DNA of 64,000 nt. Source: Skeletonema tropicum (taxonomy: Eukaryota > Bacillariophyta > Thalassiosirophyceae > Thalassiosirales > Thalassiosiraceae). This document shows, piece by piece, positions 1 through 12,100 of the stretch. The notes under the pieces are model-generated. The model did no database searches and was not told the DNA's origin. It worked only from the letters and a program-made list of their open reading frames with translations. The stretch's first letter is position 1. Each line of letters begins with the position of its first letter. The DNA is taken from positions 620,001 to 684,000 of the forward strand of contig CM074127.1 of assembly GCA_037178625.1 (NCBI GenBank). Reading direction: 5' to 3'. A program made the position numbers and the translations under genes.

Positions 1-3000
1 ACACTCATCATCCAACTCATTGAGAGAGAGATCCACTCTTCGGACATGTGTATTTTCTGCGAGAGCATCAAAAAGAACGAAAACATCATTTCGAAGGCCA
101 AACTCCATCTCTCTCAGATCAAGATTTATCAAAGTTGGATCATTGTCTTGAACTCTTCGAATGAGTCCTCTTGCAACGCTCACGTTTTCAGCGTTCTCAC
201 TGCGATATTTGCCTCCTCTCGATGTCAATATGTCTCTCATTTCTTCGTGGAGGTCAGCATCAATGTCCGGATTTCCAGATAGATCTAACATGTCAATAGT
301 TTCGTTACTCTCCAATGTTCCAATCAAAAACTCTGCACCTTCAGAAGTGATTGCGTTGTCTCCTAAGCACAAATGCGTGATAGATGTATTATCCATCAAT
401 GCAAGTGATAACGCCTCAACTTCTTCGTCACGGATGTTGCTATTCTTGAGAGAAAGCTTTGCAACATATTCATTGTGAGCCAGGGCCTCCCAGAGCGCCT
501 TCCCTCCATCATCTCCAATCTCTTTCTTGTTATCGAGAAGAATTTCTTCCAGACTGGGGTCATTTTCAAGCACTCGGTCAATAATATGGTCGTAGTCATC
601 ATCTGACATTGTTACCTGTGAGACGTATGATTGATCTCGACTCCTGGCGGATGAAGCATAAGAAGATTGTGCATAAGATGATGCACGTGAATCGTACGCT
701 TGGGATGCATCTCTGCTCCGAGACTCAGAAATTTCGTCGTACTCAGAAGCCTGATTACTTGTTGCAGTAGTACGCGATCCTGCCGCTGATGACCCTTCAT
801 CGTAGGATTGGGCGGCCGAAGGCTCCTCGTCATAAGATGGAGCATTTGATTCTTCTTCATCATCCGTCGAAGGAAGATCGCCGGCATCAATAGAGAGATA
901 AGAGCCAGATGAAGATGATGAGGAGGACGAAGACGATGACCTAGAGCCGTCATCTTCGTCTGTACCCAACGACTCATTTTTCTCACGAATTGAAGAACGG
1001 AACGACGACAGTAGAGCGTTGAATGTGGCCTTAGGTGGTGCATACTCTTTTTCAAGCTCTTCAATCATTCGTATTCGCTTTTCCCTCGCCTCCTCCATAA
1101 GTCGTTTGTGTTGACGGAATTTATAAGCAAAGAAACCAATGCAGCCGCAGATTGCTCCAAGACCGGCGAAAATTCCTCCAAGCATGTAGTAGAGATTCGA
1201 TGCTGGCGGTTCAGGGTAAATGATGTATGTCGGAGCAATCGTGGGCTGATACGTCGGGTCAGTATTCGGCAAGGGGACATTGGCGGCCGAAACGTCTTCG
1301 AGACCGTCCCAAAACTTAGATCTTGTGGCTGGGTGCTGTGGATGCTTCGGAGAGGTAAAAATTTCCACCAAGGTATTGCCAAAAGATTCAATCCATGACT
1401 TCACGTAAATGGACCAATCACGCCAGCCAGGAGGATAATCTGAGAAGGTCAACGTCACATTCATCAAAATCTCCAATACAGCAGGCTTCTCCTGCCCGAA
1501 GCCGAGCACTGTTTGGGATGCAAAGGGAGAGTCAGCTTCAAATTCTGGATAAGGATTCTGCGAGTCGATGATGGCTTCAACGATTTCTATATCCACGGTC
1601 TTAAGACGAGGAACCAATAAGTCGAACATGAGGTTTTCAAAGATAAACTGTTCCTCATTTGTCATGTTCCTATCTGGTTCAACACCCGTGAGGAAAACCT
1701 TCACTTGCCTTTCGACTGTCTCAATGGTTTCTGGGAGACTAATTTCGGAGACAACAGGAGTAGGTGCTGGGGTAGGTTTCACAGGTGGAATCTGACCTGG
1801 AAATACCACGAATGGAGGAGCAGCAGCTGCATGTGACCCAAACTGAAGATTAAAGATGTTCAACACTGTTTCGAATGCCCGCAATCGATCATCCATATCA
1901 GCAACTTTCCTATCATTGCAGGAACTACCAACACAATTGAGGACATAAAGCGTCGTGGCGTTATAAAAGAATTCCTCGTCATTGAGATCACCATTGACGT
2001 ATGCGAAGAGCTGCTCTTTGTAATTTCCATCTTCTTCGGAATATGCTTGGATATTATCCATCCAGTGATACATACCCGTAATCCAACGCAAAGCAGGTGA
2101 CTCTGGTCCTGCGCAAACTTGTCCAGGGTCGAGGCACAAGTCGATGTTTGGAAACCATGCCGAGCGACCGTCTGTAGCAGCTTTCTTCCCGATAAAGTGA
2201 TTCAGTTTTCCGTAGAGACAAGTACCTCGAATCTTCAATGATCCACGGCCCCACCAACAACAACCTTCAAGATCCGTTCGACCGTACTCATTTGGGATGT
2301 CGTTAACATCTCTCTCTTCAACACCAACTATGGCATCCCAGAAACCTACATTTTCGCCATGAACAATCGTCGGACCGCAGAAAAATGACTTCGGAGCACC
2401 TTTCCATAGCCCATGGCTAACACCATGAGCTTCCATTTGCAAGATTTGCACAGAATTGAGTTGGGTAGCGCAGTCGTAAAGATTTTTGTCTTTAAGTCTG
2501 GGGCATCCCTCATCTTGATATGAACGCCCGTTTTGTCCGCATGCATTCGAAAGCGGAAAACGAAATTGATCTTTTCCGTCATCCAGACCAACGCCATCTG
2601 TCTTGTCGTTAGGAAGGTGCTCTATATTCAATTCATCACAGGAATCATGAATAATGGAATCTACCATTGCTTGGGCGAGAAAAGCTGCAATGTTGACGAG
2701 GCCATACACGATGGAATTTCGCATAGGATACTTCAAGTCTTCTGTTGTCAAAAAAGTAGTTACTGGTTCATCCCCGTCATCATTTCCATTTTGATCCTTC
2801 CCAAGGTAGAAGAATGACCCGTCAATCCCCTCCGTGGCTAGTCTTCTCAGCGCATCGACGAAATGGTTGTAACGGTAATTATACGACGGGAATGTTGATC
2901 CATCGTAAGTACGATGTCGAAAAGCATTTCGCGAAAAATGCCCAAAACCAGCCCCAGCCGATTCCAACTCTCCGTTCTCAGCCCTCTGGATATGATCAAA

Positions 3001-5732
3001 TATTGCATCGATCATATTATTTATTGGATTACCGTTAACATCCGTCCCTCCCACCTCATATTGGGCCGGACCCTTCGGCTTCTCAGGAGGGAGTTCCACC
3101 AAAGATCCATCCTCTGGCGTTGCGATGAGACGACAGTCAAACGTAAGTTCTTCCAACTTGCGGTTCACTGCATCAAGCAAGGGCGTTTCGAGACTGGCAG
3201 TAATGTCTCCGGATAATTCCCAAACAAAGACTCCGGCAAGGAAGTTCTGGTTGACAAATTCGACTTTATCACACACAGATTGAGGATCATCATATGACAC
3301 GAGACCAGAACCATCCCCAAAGAAAGCATACTGCGTCTTGGTGGGCTCATGTCGTCTGGTGATCAGGTCCCTCCCTACTCCGAACTTCTCAAGAATGTTG
3401 TAAAACACAGGCGTTCCCAAATCTCGAGGCCAATTGGCCTGATCGACCGAACCTCCACGCTTGCCTCCTTTCTTACTATGAAACCCCCCCAACTCAGTTG
3501 CAAAGCTATACGTCGAACCGTAAAAAGGAATACCAATACTGATCTTGTAGGAATGTTCGCCGGCACCACCTTGAATGTAATTACGGACGCATCCGTCCAC
3601 GCTGAGTCCTTTGATGACATCCCATTCCTGATCGTAAAGTGGAGCATTGGCACCGGTGAGACCCTCCTTCTCGCTATGGAAGTCGAACGTCATTAGATTC
3701 ATCCCATCCAACACCTGCCCAAGGTAGTCAATGTCGAGAAAATTAATGTTGGCTGGACCGCAGGGCAGCGCGGCAGTTAGTCCGAATGCTCCCCCATTCA
3801 ACGGTGCATCTCCCGTTCGAATTTGATAATCGTTCAGAGCCTCTCGTACCTCTAACAGCAATCTGTTGAAGTTCTTCCTATCCTTGTCTGATCCACCGTG
3901 TGGTCGGTACCCTGGGTACTCCCAGTCTATATATTGTCATTAGAAATTAGAAGAAAGTAATTGATGTGTGTGTCAGACATATGTAAGAATAATACAGAGC
4001 AGAACAACAAACTCAATAGTAAATTCAATAGAAATAACATCATCAACTCACCAATATCAATCCCATCAAATCCATAATCCTCAATAAGCCCCACACACTC
4101 CTTCGCAAACCGTCTCCTCTTCTCCACATCATCCGCCACGGTGGGGAAACTCCCCGACAAAGTCCATCCACCAATCGACGGATAAATTTCCGCTCCAGCA
4201 ACATGCGACAAATAAATCAACCCCTCCTTATACCTGTGCACATTGCACACTTTACTATTGGGAAAATTCCGATGACACCGTTCAAAGTGTTCACATGTTG
4301 GTAGATCATCATTGACATCTCCAAATGACAATTGTGTCCTCCTCCTCCTCCTCCTGAGAAGTGAACTCCCAACATTCTTACCATCATCCCTCCCCTTCCC
4401 ACCCTGACAATAACTCGGTAACTTCTCCCTATTCACACTAAAATCATACGGACCATTCAACACATTTGGATCAGCCCAAGAATCCGTACCGAATATAAAC
4501 CCGTCGGTATCTGATTGGAAGAAGGCATAGTTGACACGGGAGACCTTGTTGAGGTTGAGATTGACGGGAGAGGCGAGGTTGGATCGATCGTACCATTGCC
4601 ATGTGGCGTAGGAGCCGGTTAGGAGGCGTTGACGGGAGTGTTTGGAGGTGTGGGAGAATTGTGTCATGGTGTCGGTTGTTGGAGTGTTGTTGTTGGAGGT
4701 GGGTGGTGGTGGGGCTCCACCATATTGACGGTGGATAGATTGAGTTACCTTCATGACTTGTTGAAGACGTTGATACAATTCTTCTTCATCATCGTCATCT
4801 TCCTCCTCCTCCATAGTTTCAACTCCAGCAGCATTATTCTTCATAGTGATATCCTCCTGCCCTTGACTATTGACATAGTCCATAATGTGCTGTTGTAACA
4901 ATTCTGCATCCGTATTGGATGGAGGGGGAGGAGCTACTTCGGCTCCAGTGTGAGTTGTCCAACCTTCATCTTCGTCGTTGTTATTGATCAAGTTTCGATG
5001 ATTGGATTGTGCTCTATCAGTATTTGATTGCAATGGATCATCATTGTGATTTGAAGCAGTACTCGCTGATGTTCGCAATAACATTTTCTTTGGTGACATC
5101 ATCTTTATCTTTTCAATTCTACCTGTTGCTGCTGTTGCTGCTTTGATGTCAGCCTGATCTTGTGAAATCTCATCCTCTCCACTGCTAGAGGTATCACTAA
5201 TGGTTCCTCCACGAAGATATTGCAAATTGGTAGTATCACTATCCATAAATAGTTCACGATCAAGCCTTCGACGATGATGACTTGGATCATCATTCCCACC
5301 TATCATCACTTCATCGTCGTCAGCAACAACAGATCGCCGCCGCTCCTCCAAATATCGAGCACCAAGTACATGATGTCCCTCTTCCGATAGACAAGATGAA
5401 TCGTAGGAAAGATGAGTCAGATTGGTGGCGGATAGTATTATTGACGCAGCTGACGACATGCCGTTACCACCGCTGTCGTTAGTACCATTCTTGTCAGCTA
5501 TAAGATTGCTAATAACATCAGTATCACGTCGTTGACTAGGCCGCTGTAAGTCAATCCATCGTTCCAACGACGACAACGTCACATTATTATTATCAACACT
5601 GCTGTTATCAGAGGTGTAAAAAAATTCATGCAACTTTTTGAAAGCCACTGGAAGAACGAAGCACGATGATGTGAGGACGGCAAAGGCTATGGTACAGCTT
5701 GCTAGGAAGAGTCGTTGACGGCGTCTCTGCAT
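1..5732 (-). CDS. Chitinase-type membrane protein: GH18 + GH19-like + TM + leucine-rich repeats (C-terminus beyond the left edge)
   Basis: Two exons, 5732-4052 and 3926-1, joined over a GT-AG intron; the frame stays open to base 1 (about 1,869 residues so far). In order: a basic N-terminus with a hydrophobic segment (residues ~8-30, signal peptide or anchor); ~330 disordered, acidic residues; a GH18 domain from ~370 (WQWYDRSN, NYAFF, IGGWTLSG, DGIDIDWE, ending FVWELSGD near 3,220). Catalytic Glu563 is the third residue after the splice. Next comes a Cys-rich stretch (about 3,000-1,850) with CCWWGRGSLKIRG, resembling the GH19 YGRGP-Q-TG motif; the position expected to hold the GH19 HET catalytic Glu reads VDS. 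A helix (1192-1118, YYMLGGIFAGLGAICGCIGF) precedes a basic, then Ser/acidic tail and RNase-inhibitor-type LRRs (~600-1, e.g. LTHLCLGDN-type units). Known: GH18 enzymes hydrolyse beta-1,4-GlcNAc polymers. Inferred: chitinase domains outside, LRRs inside. GH18 is certain, GH19 likely, topology inferred. Confidence 0.85.
3927..4051 (-). other. Intron inside the GH18 catalytic motif
   Basis: The minus strand reads GATATTG|GTGAGT at the donor and ATATAG|ACTGGGAG at the acceptor. Removal joins G to AC, restoring an Asp codon and completing DGIDIDWEYPGYR. Retention would end the protein before the catalytic Glu. Length is 125 bp. Confidence 0.9.
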
Positions 5733-6018
5733 GGTTATTACTTATTATATCATCTTTAGTGTTGTACTCCTACTCCAACCGTTGTCGGTCTTCAGTCTTC
5801 ACGCAGTCGCTTCAGTTGATTTGAATGACTGCATCGTGCCAAAAGTCAAAAGCAACGCAACGACAAAGTTTGAAAGGGGCCGTTGCTATTTTTACATGCG
5901 CCCTAACGGAAAATAAAAGGCCCAAGATGTATGCAAATTAATTGGGCCTTAATGGCGTCACTCACAATTCACAATCGTCTTCGCCTGGCTCGGACCGGGG
6001 AGGATGATGGATGGACGC
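5733..6018. other. Upstream region of the chitinase-type gene
   Basis: About 290 bp lie between the start codon and the MITE at 6027. No convincing reading frame or recognisable promoter box was seen. It presumably holds the promoter of the minus-strand gene. Confidence 0.4.
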
Positions 6019-6026
6019 GTTATCTG

Positions 6027-6239
6027 TAGGCGTGCGGGATAGTGGGCGCTTTTCATGGTATGTTGTGGGCGGCGCCCACGTGGGGCCCACAACTACACAT
6101 AATCAGGTACAAATGAGCTCAAAATACCCAAATATTACCATTTTATCGACCAAAAATCCCCAATATTCCCCTGTCAAGCCTCTCCTAAACCATGGTGTGT
6201 TGTGGGCACGCCCACGCGCCCACTATCCCGGTTTGCCTA
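6027..6239. mobile_element. MITE with 8-bp target-site duplication (hAT-like)
   Basis: The 213-bp element is bounded by direct repeats GTTATCTG at 6019-6026 and 6240-6247. Directly inside, the ends are inverted: the left begins TAGGC and continues CGGGATAGTGGGCGC, and the right shows the complement of both blocks with a few differing bases between. Internally it holds GTTGTGGGC/GCCCACAAC inverted motifs. No coding capacity is seen. An 8-bp duplication with short TIRs is typical of hAT-derived non-autonomous elements, but P-type and other 8-bp families remain possible. Confidence 0.75.
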
Positions 6240-6247
6240 GTTATCTG

Positions 6248-6384
6248 CCGCCGGCCGGCATGGCATGGGGTCGGCGTTCGAGATACCTGAGGTTGCTACT
6301 CACCTTTCAGCTTCAGCTGCGTGCATGCACCTGCCTATATACTGCTTTATCTCTTCTCTTTTACTCGCACATGGTGCCCTAGTC
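6248..6384. repeat. Dispersed repeat, copy 1 (also near 14,350-14,480)
   Basis: The stretch GCATGGGGTCGGCGTTCGA ... CTGCTTTATCTCTTCTC ... TTTACTCGCACATGGTG closely matches 14,352-14,480, where it forms the right end of the insertion that splits the Helitron transposase. The shared part ends at CTCGCACA(T/C)GGTG in both, suggesting an element terminus. Confidence 0.65.
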
Positions 6385-6993
6385 CTAGTCCTAGTCGAAA
6401 GTCGAAATCAAAGGCTCTACATCTACAACTACAATATACCGAGGCAGGGCATAGGAGCACCTCTCTAGGCCAACATTACAATCACAATTAGTCTATCATG
6501 AATGATAACATTGCAGCTGATAGTAGAGAGAGTAGAGAGAAAGAGAATGCATAGTTATTGCTATTGCATACATTAATAATGGTAGATATTCCTACTCTAT
6601 TATTTACTCTCAGCTGATTCATATTCATCTGCATCTCGTCTCCGGTTGAAATACACCAAATTAATATCTGCCTCGTAACATCTAAATCATTTTTATTTTA
6701 TTTTTCTTGTTGTTTTTCTTCTGTTACACAAAGAGTTCCAAGTAATTGCATTTTGCGTATCTTTTACATCATTGTGGAAACTCTATTCACATACCTTCTT
6801 TTCTACACTAAGCCCTATGTATAATACTGTATATACTCTACCTCTACCCCTCTCTTCTTCCTCTCTAACGCACCATCCATCACTCCACATGGAAACATGT
6901 CACCAATCTCTGCAGTATCTGCACATCCTCTCAAGGACCACCACCACCCATCATCATAGTCCAACAAGAACAAGAGCATCCGGAATAAGAACA
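6385..6993. other. No gene seen
   Basis: AT- and CT-rich sequence with short GAGAG runs and no supported reading frame. It lies downstream of the minus-strand EF-hand frame at 6994-7419. Confidence 0.4.
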
Positions 6994-7419
6994 TTATTTA
7001 GGTCCAACAACAACAGGAACAGTAGCATCCGGAAGAACACTAAACATCTCCAACAAGTCACCAGCACACTTGTCTTCATAATATTTTTGAAAGAATAATA
7101 TAATCTCGATTGGATCCAATTCTCCATCGCCATTCCCAACGTCCATTTCAAAGTAGGTAACTTTGTCCTTGAAGGCTTCACTGACGATTGCACCGAATTC
7201 GACGCTCGTTCCTTGGGTGAATGGGAAAACGGCTGCTTAGATCTTGCGTACGATGGTGGCTACCACTGCTGCTTTTAGGACTTCATCTTCATCGTCGCAG
7301 TTGGAGATAGACTTTTTGCCCCGCATTGCGTCTGTAGCAGAAGTTGATGTAGCAGAAGTTGATGGGGTAGCCAAGACGACCAAGAGAAGGGTGAGGATGG
7401 AAGTGATGAACTTCTTCAT
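6994..7419 (-). pseudogene. Small secreted EF-hand protein with an in-frame stop
   Basis: From ATG at 7419 the frame encodes a signal peptide (MKKFITSILTLLLVVLATPS), then a short charged region, and meets TAA at 7237-7239 after 60 codons. The same frame stays open for about 80 more codons to TAA at 6994 and reads like ordinary protein. It includes an EF-hand-like calcium loop, DVGNGDGELDPIE, with Asp/Asn/Asp/Glu at the liganding positions and flanking hydrophobic helices. No splice pair of reasonable length removes the stop. It may be a recent nonsense mutation or a base-call error. Intact length would be about 140 residues. Family not recognised beyond the EF-hand. Confidence 0.55.
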
Positions 7420-8463
7420 TTTGTGCTGTAGAATAATTGAACGTAGATGTAGACGTGAGAAGGGACAATGATGCTTCGTTTGTTGAATAGAATGATAATA
7501 ATAATAATGCGAATGCGAACTACTCCTAATCTTAATCATCTAAGTAGCAAGATGGGCAAGCCAATCGCCAAAGATGTCAAAAAATGTGTGTGTGGCTTTA
7601 GGTGTAACTCATAATTCAACTTATCGTGTAGTGAAATACTCTAAGCCCTTTCATCGTGAAATCACCATCACCGAACACACAAGCAAGATGATGATTTACG
7701 CAAATAATGCACAGACATCACTTTTTGTGTGCTGGCACCACAACTCTCACGTCGACTGCTGCTACACCATAGACGACTGGCATGCAACCGAACCAAATAC
7801 ACGGAGAACATGTGTAATGTTGCCGCCAATATGGTACCTTTTCAAGCGCTGTCGATCTCGAATAAACACTCAACACGTGATGATGCTTTTTGACGTCGCT
7901 CGACATCAACCATATTAGATACGTTGGGTAAAGCTACCGTCTCTTCTCGCAGTATATTTACTCATATAATCGTTCATACTGATCTGCTCCGTCACAGGAT
8001 GGGTTTTTGTGGTCGTTGGTGGCTGCGTCGTTCGCGTATGCAAGTTGCTTTGTCGCTAATGAAAGAGGGCACATCTCCGTCCAAAATCTGTCCACACACA
8101 ACAATCAGCATGTACTATGAAAAACATCGGCAATGACACATAGAGAAAGGTCTATTTGAGCCGGCTTGAGGCTCTGTGTCAGCAGAGAAGGTTGTGTAGT
8201 GTAATATGAATGTATATATTGCAAGCATTTCTGATGCACAAGTTTACAAAAGAAGGTGCAAGCAGATGAGGAATTAGTTGGCCATGAAAGCCTCAATCCT
8301 GAACCGGAGAGTGCAAGCAGGTGTAGGAAGAGTAGAAATAGGTAATGCATTAGATTATTATTGTTGTTCTTGGCAGTACTTGCTCATTCGTCTACTTATG
8401 TACTAGAGGCACGTGAGAACGGCGGCATGCAGGATCTTCTAGCGTATTCAATCTGCGTAGGAA
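7420..8463. other. No supported gene
   Basis: Short open frames exist on both strands (for example plus 7574-7918), but none shows a recognisable domain, and they overlap each other in several frames. I see no structured repeat here. Confidence 0.4.
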
Positions 8464-8474
8464 CTAGTACCTTC

Positions 8475-8492
8475 GAGTTGAATATTCAACTC
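8475..8492. repeat. 18-bp perfect palindrome; candidate Helitron 3' terminal hairpin
   Basis: GAGTTGAATATTCAACTC is self-complementary. On the minus strand it is followed after 7 bases by CTAG at 8467-8464 and then T, which fits the Helitron rule (hairpin, CTRR end, insertion before T). It lies about 700 bp downstream of the transposase stop codon. The matching 5' TC end was not identified, so this is a candidate only. Confidence 0.35.
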
Positions 8493-9177
8493 AAAAAATT
8501 CAACCCAAAATGCAACTCGGCACATGCACGAAAAGCTAAAAAATGTGGGTGAAAAGGTGCTATTTGGGACCTTTTCAAAAACCTTTTCGCACAAATTCAA
8601 CTCCTCTACACAAGAGCAACGTGGGATCTCAGTACACCACAGGCGTGCAACTTGAGTTGAATTTCCGGCTGAATGTTTTCTTTTACAGTTCTGAAAACTT
8701 CTTATATTTACTTCTGAATCGACGTACAGACTAGTCATTACTTATTCCCTTGTATGTACAGACCTCAAAATTTGCTACGATCTTCAAGAATCGGATATGA
8801 AAACGATGTGAACAGCTATCATCGCCATTCCCATAAGTACGATTGGCGTGCGGCGGCAGGGCAAGCTTCTCCCGGCTTTCGTGCGTCTGTTCTTGCTGCA
8901 CGAAATTCACTTGCTGCATAAAAGTGAGCATAATAGAGCACTTGTTTTTTGGGTAGGTGCTTTCGTAGATCCAAAAGGTTGATCTATAATGTATTCTCTA
9001 GTTGTTATTATATGATTATGAGATTGGTGCTGATCAGTATATGCCAACATGTGAAGAACTGTTCTTTGCCTTACAGAGCACAGAGCTTGTAAGAGCCTGT
9101 TTTTTCTTATTACAATTACAATCTGCTGAGCATTTTCTTCTTATGAACTTTCTGATTACTAGTAATAGTAAAACTCT
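8493..9177. other. Non-coding flank downstream of the Helitron transposase
   Basis: Contains scattered TTCAACTC/GAGTTGAA motifs (8,480-8,680) related to the palindrome and otherwise AT-rich sequence without a supported frame. If the candidate terminus is right, this is the Helitron 3' untranslated part. Confidence 0.35.
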
Positions 9178-12100
9178 TCACTGCATTGTATCGATCTCTG
9201 CATTTGATTGGTAACCCAACATGTCGAGAACTGGTCGTTCTTTGGTGTCCTTCAAACGTTGCTCGAAGCGAATGAGATTTTGAGGAATATTGAAGCCGCG
9301 TTCCAGGTCTAAGGGTTTCATCAGATACAGTCCAGCTAGTGCTCTCACCCTCGACAAGACAACGTAGACCCAGTTCACGCATCGATAATTCCAGTCATTG
9401 ACGATGAGGATGTCTTTGGACATTCCCTGGAGCTTGTGGCCTGTTGTTGCTATGTTAGAGTTGACAGGAACCTGTTTGACCTTGGCGTTGCCGATGGTTG
9501 TAGTGATTGTTTCAGTCAGAGGGAACTTGATTGTGGCTGAGAATTCTTTTGGTTTGAGCTTGAAGGTCCGTGCTTTGGCTTTGGTGCCGGTGGTTGGGTA
9601 ATGCTCGAACTCCACCCACTCGACGTCGTCAACCGACACAGTCCATACCTTCTTTCCATCCCAATTTTTCCACCTCCTCTCCCGCCCATCTTTTCTAAGT
9701 TTGATTTTCAAGCACTTGCAAAGAGTCCCGTTGCCTCGCCCTTGGTCAAGATCCTCATTCGTTATGCACATATGGTGGGATCCGGGGTAGATGCGTAGGG
9801 CAGGCTCGACTTTAGCTCCTTTTTCTGCAAACTCGGTTGACCTTATGTCATCATCTCCCAGCTGCGTGATGACAGTGTCATGGAAATGCGCGGAAACTTT
9901 TCTATGCTGCCTTCGTTTCCTCTTCTTGCTGTTGCCGCTTTCATTCTCAGTCGTTTTGGATATAGATACTGATGCCTCAATTATGAGAGTGTGATCAGGA
10001 GGTGGGCTATCGTCATCAATGGTAGGATGCGATTCATCGATGTGCATTTTGAATGATGCTGCCGTGACGCCATTTCGTTCTTTGTTGGTAGAGCATGCAA
10101 AACATGCGTCAGGTGCGTGTTCGGGCAATGTTAGCGTGGAAGTGGAGCTAGTACTAGTGCTGACGACGCGCTTGTTTATTAGCTCTCTATCTTCACGTGT
10201 ATCCTCCCCCATTCTCATTCTAGCGAGTATTCCCCCAAACTCGGGGTCGTCTTTGAATCTGTGGCTATTATCAAGAAAGATGGCACAGTTGATAGTATTC
10301 TCCCAAATTGAAGCTGCATCGGAGTCTGAGTAGAGGACATCATCTTCTGCACAGATTGGCTTCAGTTGGTGGAAGTCTCCAGAGAAGACTATTGAAACCC
10401 CCCCATAAACCATGTCATATCGGCCTGTCAGCTTTTTCAGCTGTTTGTCAAGTTTTACGACATCGTTTGCCTTGAAAAAAGATATTTCATCAATAATGAG
10501 GATTCGCACATCATCGCGCCAAATAGCCCTCATCTCATCATTGATCCTACTTTTGTTCAAGTGGGCTGCGCTGTGGATTGTTGTTCCTCCAAAGAGAGCA
10601 GCAGCTGAACCAGTCGTTGCAGTGAAGTAGAAGGTATAATCATTGAAGGCGGCTGCGATAGCAGTGCAAAATCTGTGACAGTAGTATTGGGCTGCTTCCA
10701 TAGTTGTACTCTTGCCACAACCAGCGGGACCTGTGATGAACATTACGAGGTGCTCCTTTCCTCCCTTTGCTTCGAGATCCCGGACTAGACTGTCTTTTGT
10801 ATGTTGCACGCTTTCCGCCAAGGGACCGAGCGTTGCTCCTAGCAATTCTCCAAGCTTGGTATCATAGTGATCTCCCTCCATGACGACATGGAGCAGAAAT
10901 GTACAACACACTATTTGATAGGCAATAAATTGTTTGTTGTCGAGGTTGTACTTACTGCTCTTGCCCCTTGCAATCTCGTACATGGTGGGAATCTTTTTGA
11001 GACATTGCTGCCTTAACTTTAACGATGAAGGTTCTTCTCCATCTCCATCTTCATCTCCATCATCCATGTCTCTATCAAAGGTACCTTCATCACTGCTACT
11101 AACAAGCACAGATCCTTGAATGAAAGTGAGGATGTCCTCATATCGGACACGAACATTGTAGGATGTGGACTGCTGCTGTTGATGATTGTTGGCGTCGGCG
11201 TTGTTTTGAGTGTGCTCTGAATTTGTGGTTGATGTCGATGGCTTGTTTGCAGTTGCAAGTACGGACACATTGTCATCAACGTGAGTTTTAATAGCGCTAC
11301 ATGCACGAACATTTGCTCTTTTCATTATCTTGGCATGAGACCTGAGGTCGGCGTCAGCAAGTGGCCGTGATTCTAAGGCTTGGCATTGCTGTAAACCCTC
11401 GTCATTCATATTATCAAAGAAGTCACTTATGTCAATATCATATCCATCATCGTTGTCCACGTTTTCTCTCTTTCGTTTCCCAGTACTCTTTGGAGTGTCC
11501 GTCAAGTATGTGATCTTGCTTTTGGGTCGTTTCATTTCCTTTTCGGCCATGCGCCTCGTTTCAATGTTTTCCAGAATCATCCTACCGCGGTTCCAAAATT
11601 GTTTTGACAATGGATTCAAACCAAGTGTGTCGTCGATGATCGCTTCACTATACTCTTTCGTCCCTCCTACATCAACAAACTTTTGCCAGTAGGTCCCATT
11701 CTTCACCAAATCTTCTGCTTTGCTGAATGGATAGAATAGCAGCATTGCTGTTTTTGCGTACCTTTCTCTGTGCTGCACAGTTCCACTGTTGGGGATATCC
11801 TCAAGCACATCTAATGACTTCACGTCGCAAAGGTCTGTGGCCATGTATATGATGGGAATGACTGGATGTGTTCGTCTCGTAAGGTAGCAATATTTTTGAC
11901 CTTGATGGAGGTCGGCAAACTTGTAGGATGTGGTAGTAGTGCTTTTGCTCCTGGCGTTCAATTGCTTGAAGCTCTTGTATTCCTTTTTGTACCACATTGT
12001 GTACTCGTAAAGGCACAAGTTGTTGAGCTCGGTTGGCCTGTGAATGTAGTCGTAAGTCGAGCAATCAGCCCATGCAATTGTTTCCTTTGTGTCGTCGTTC

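Noticed and set aside
7574..7918. A 114-codon plus-strand gene
   Set aside because: No domain, no signal peptide, unusual Cys/His/Trp-rich composition and an overlapping open frame on the other strand; likely chance.
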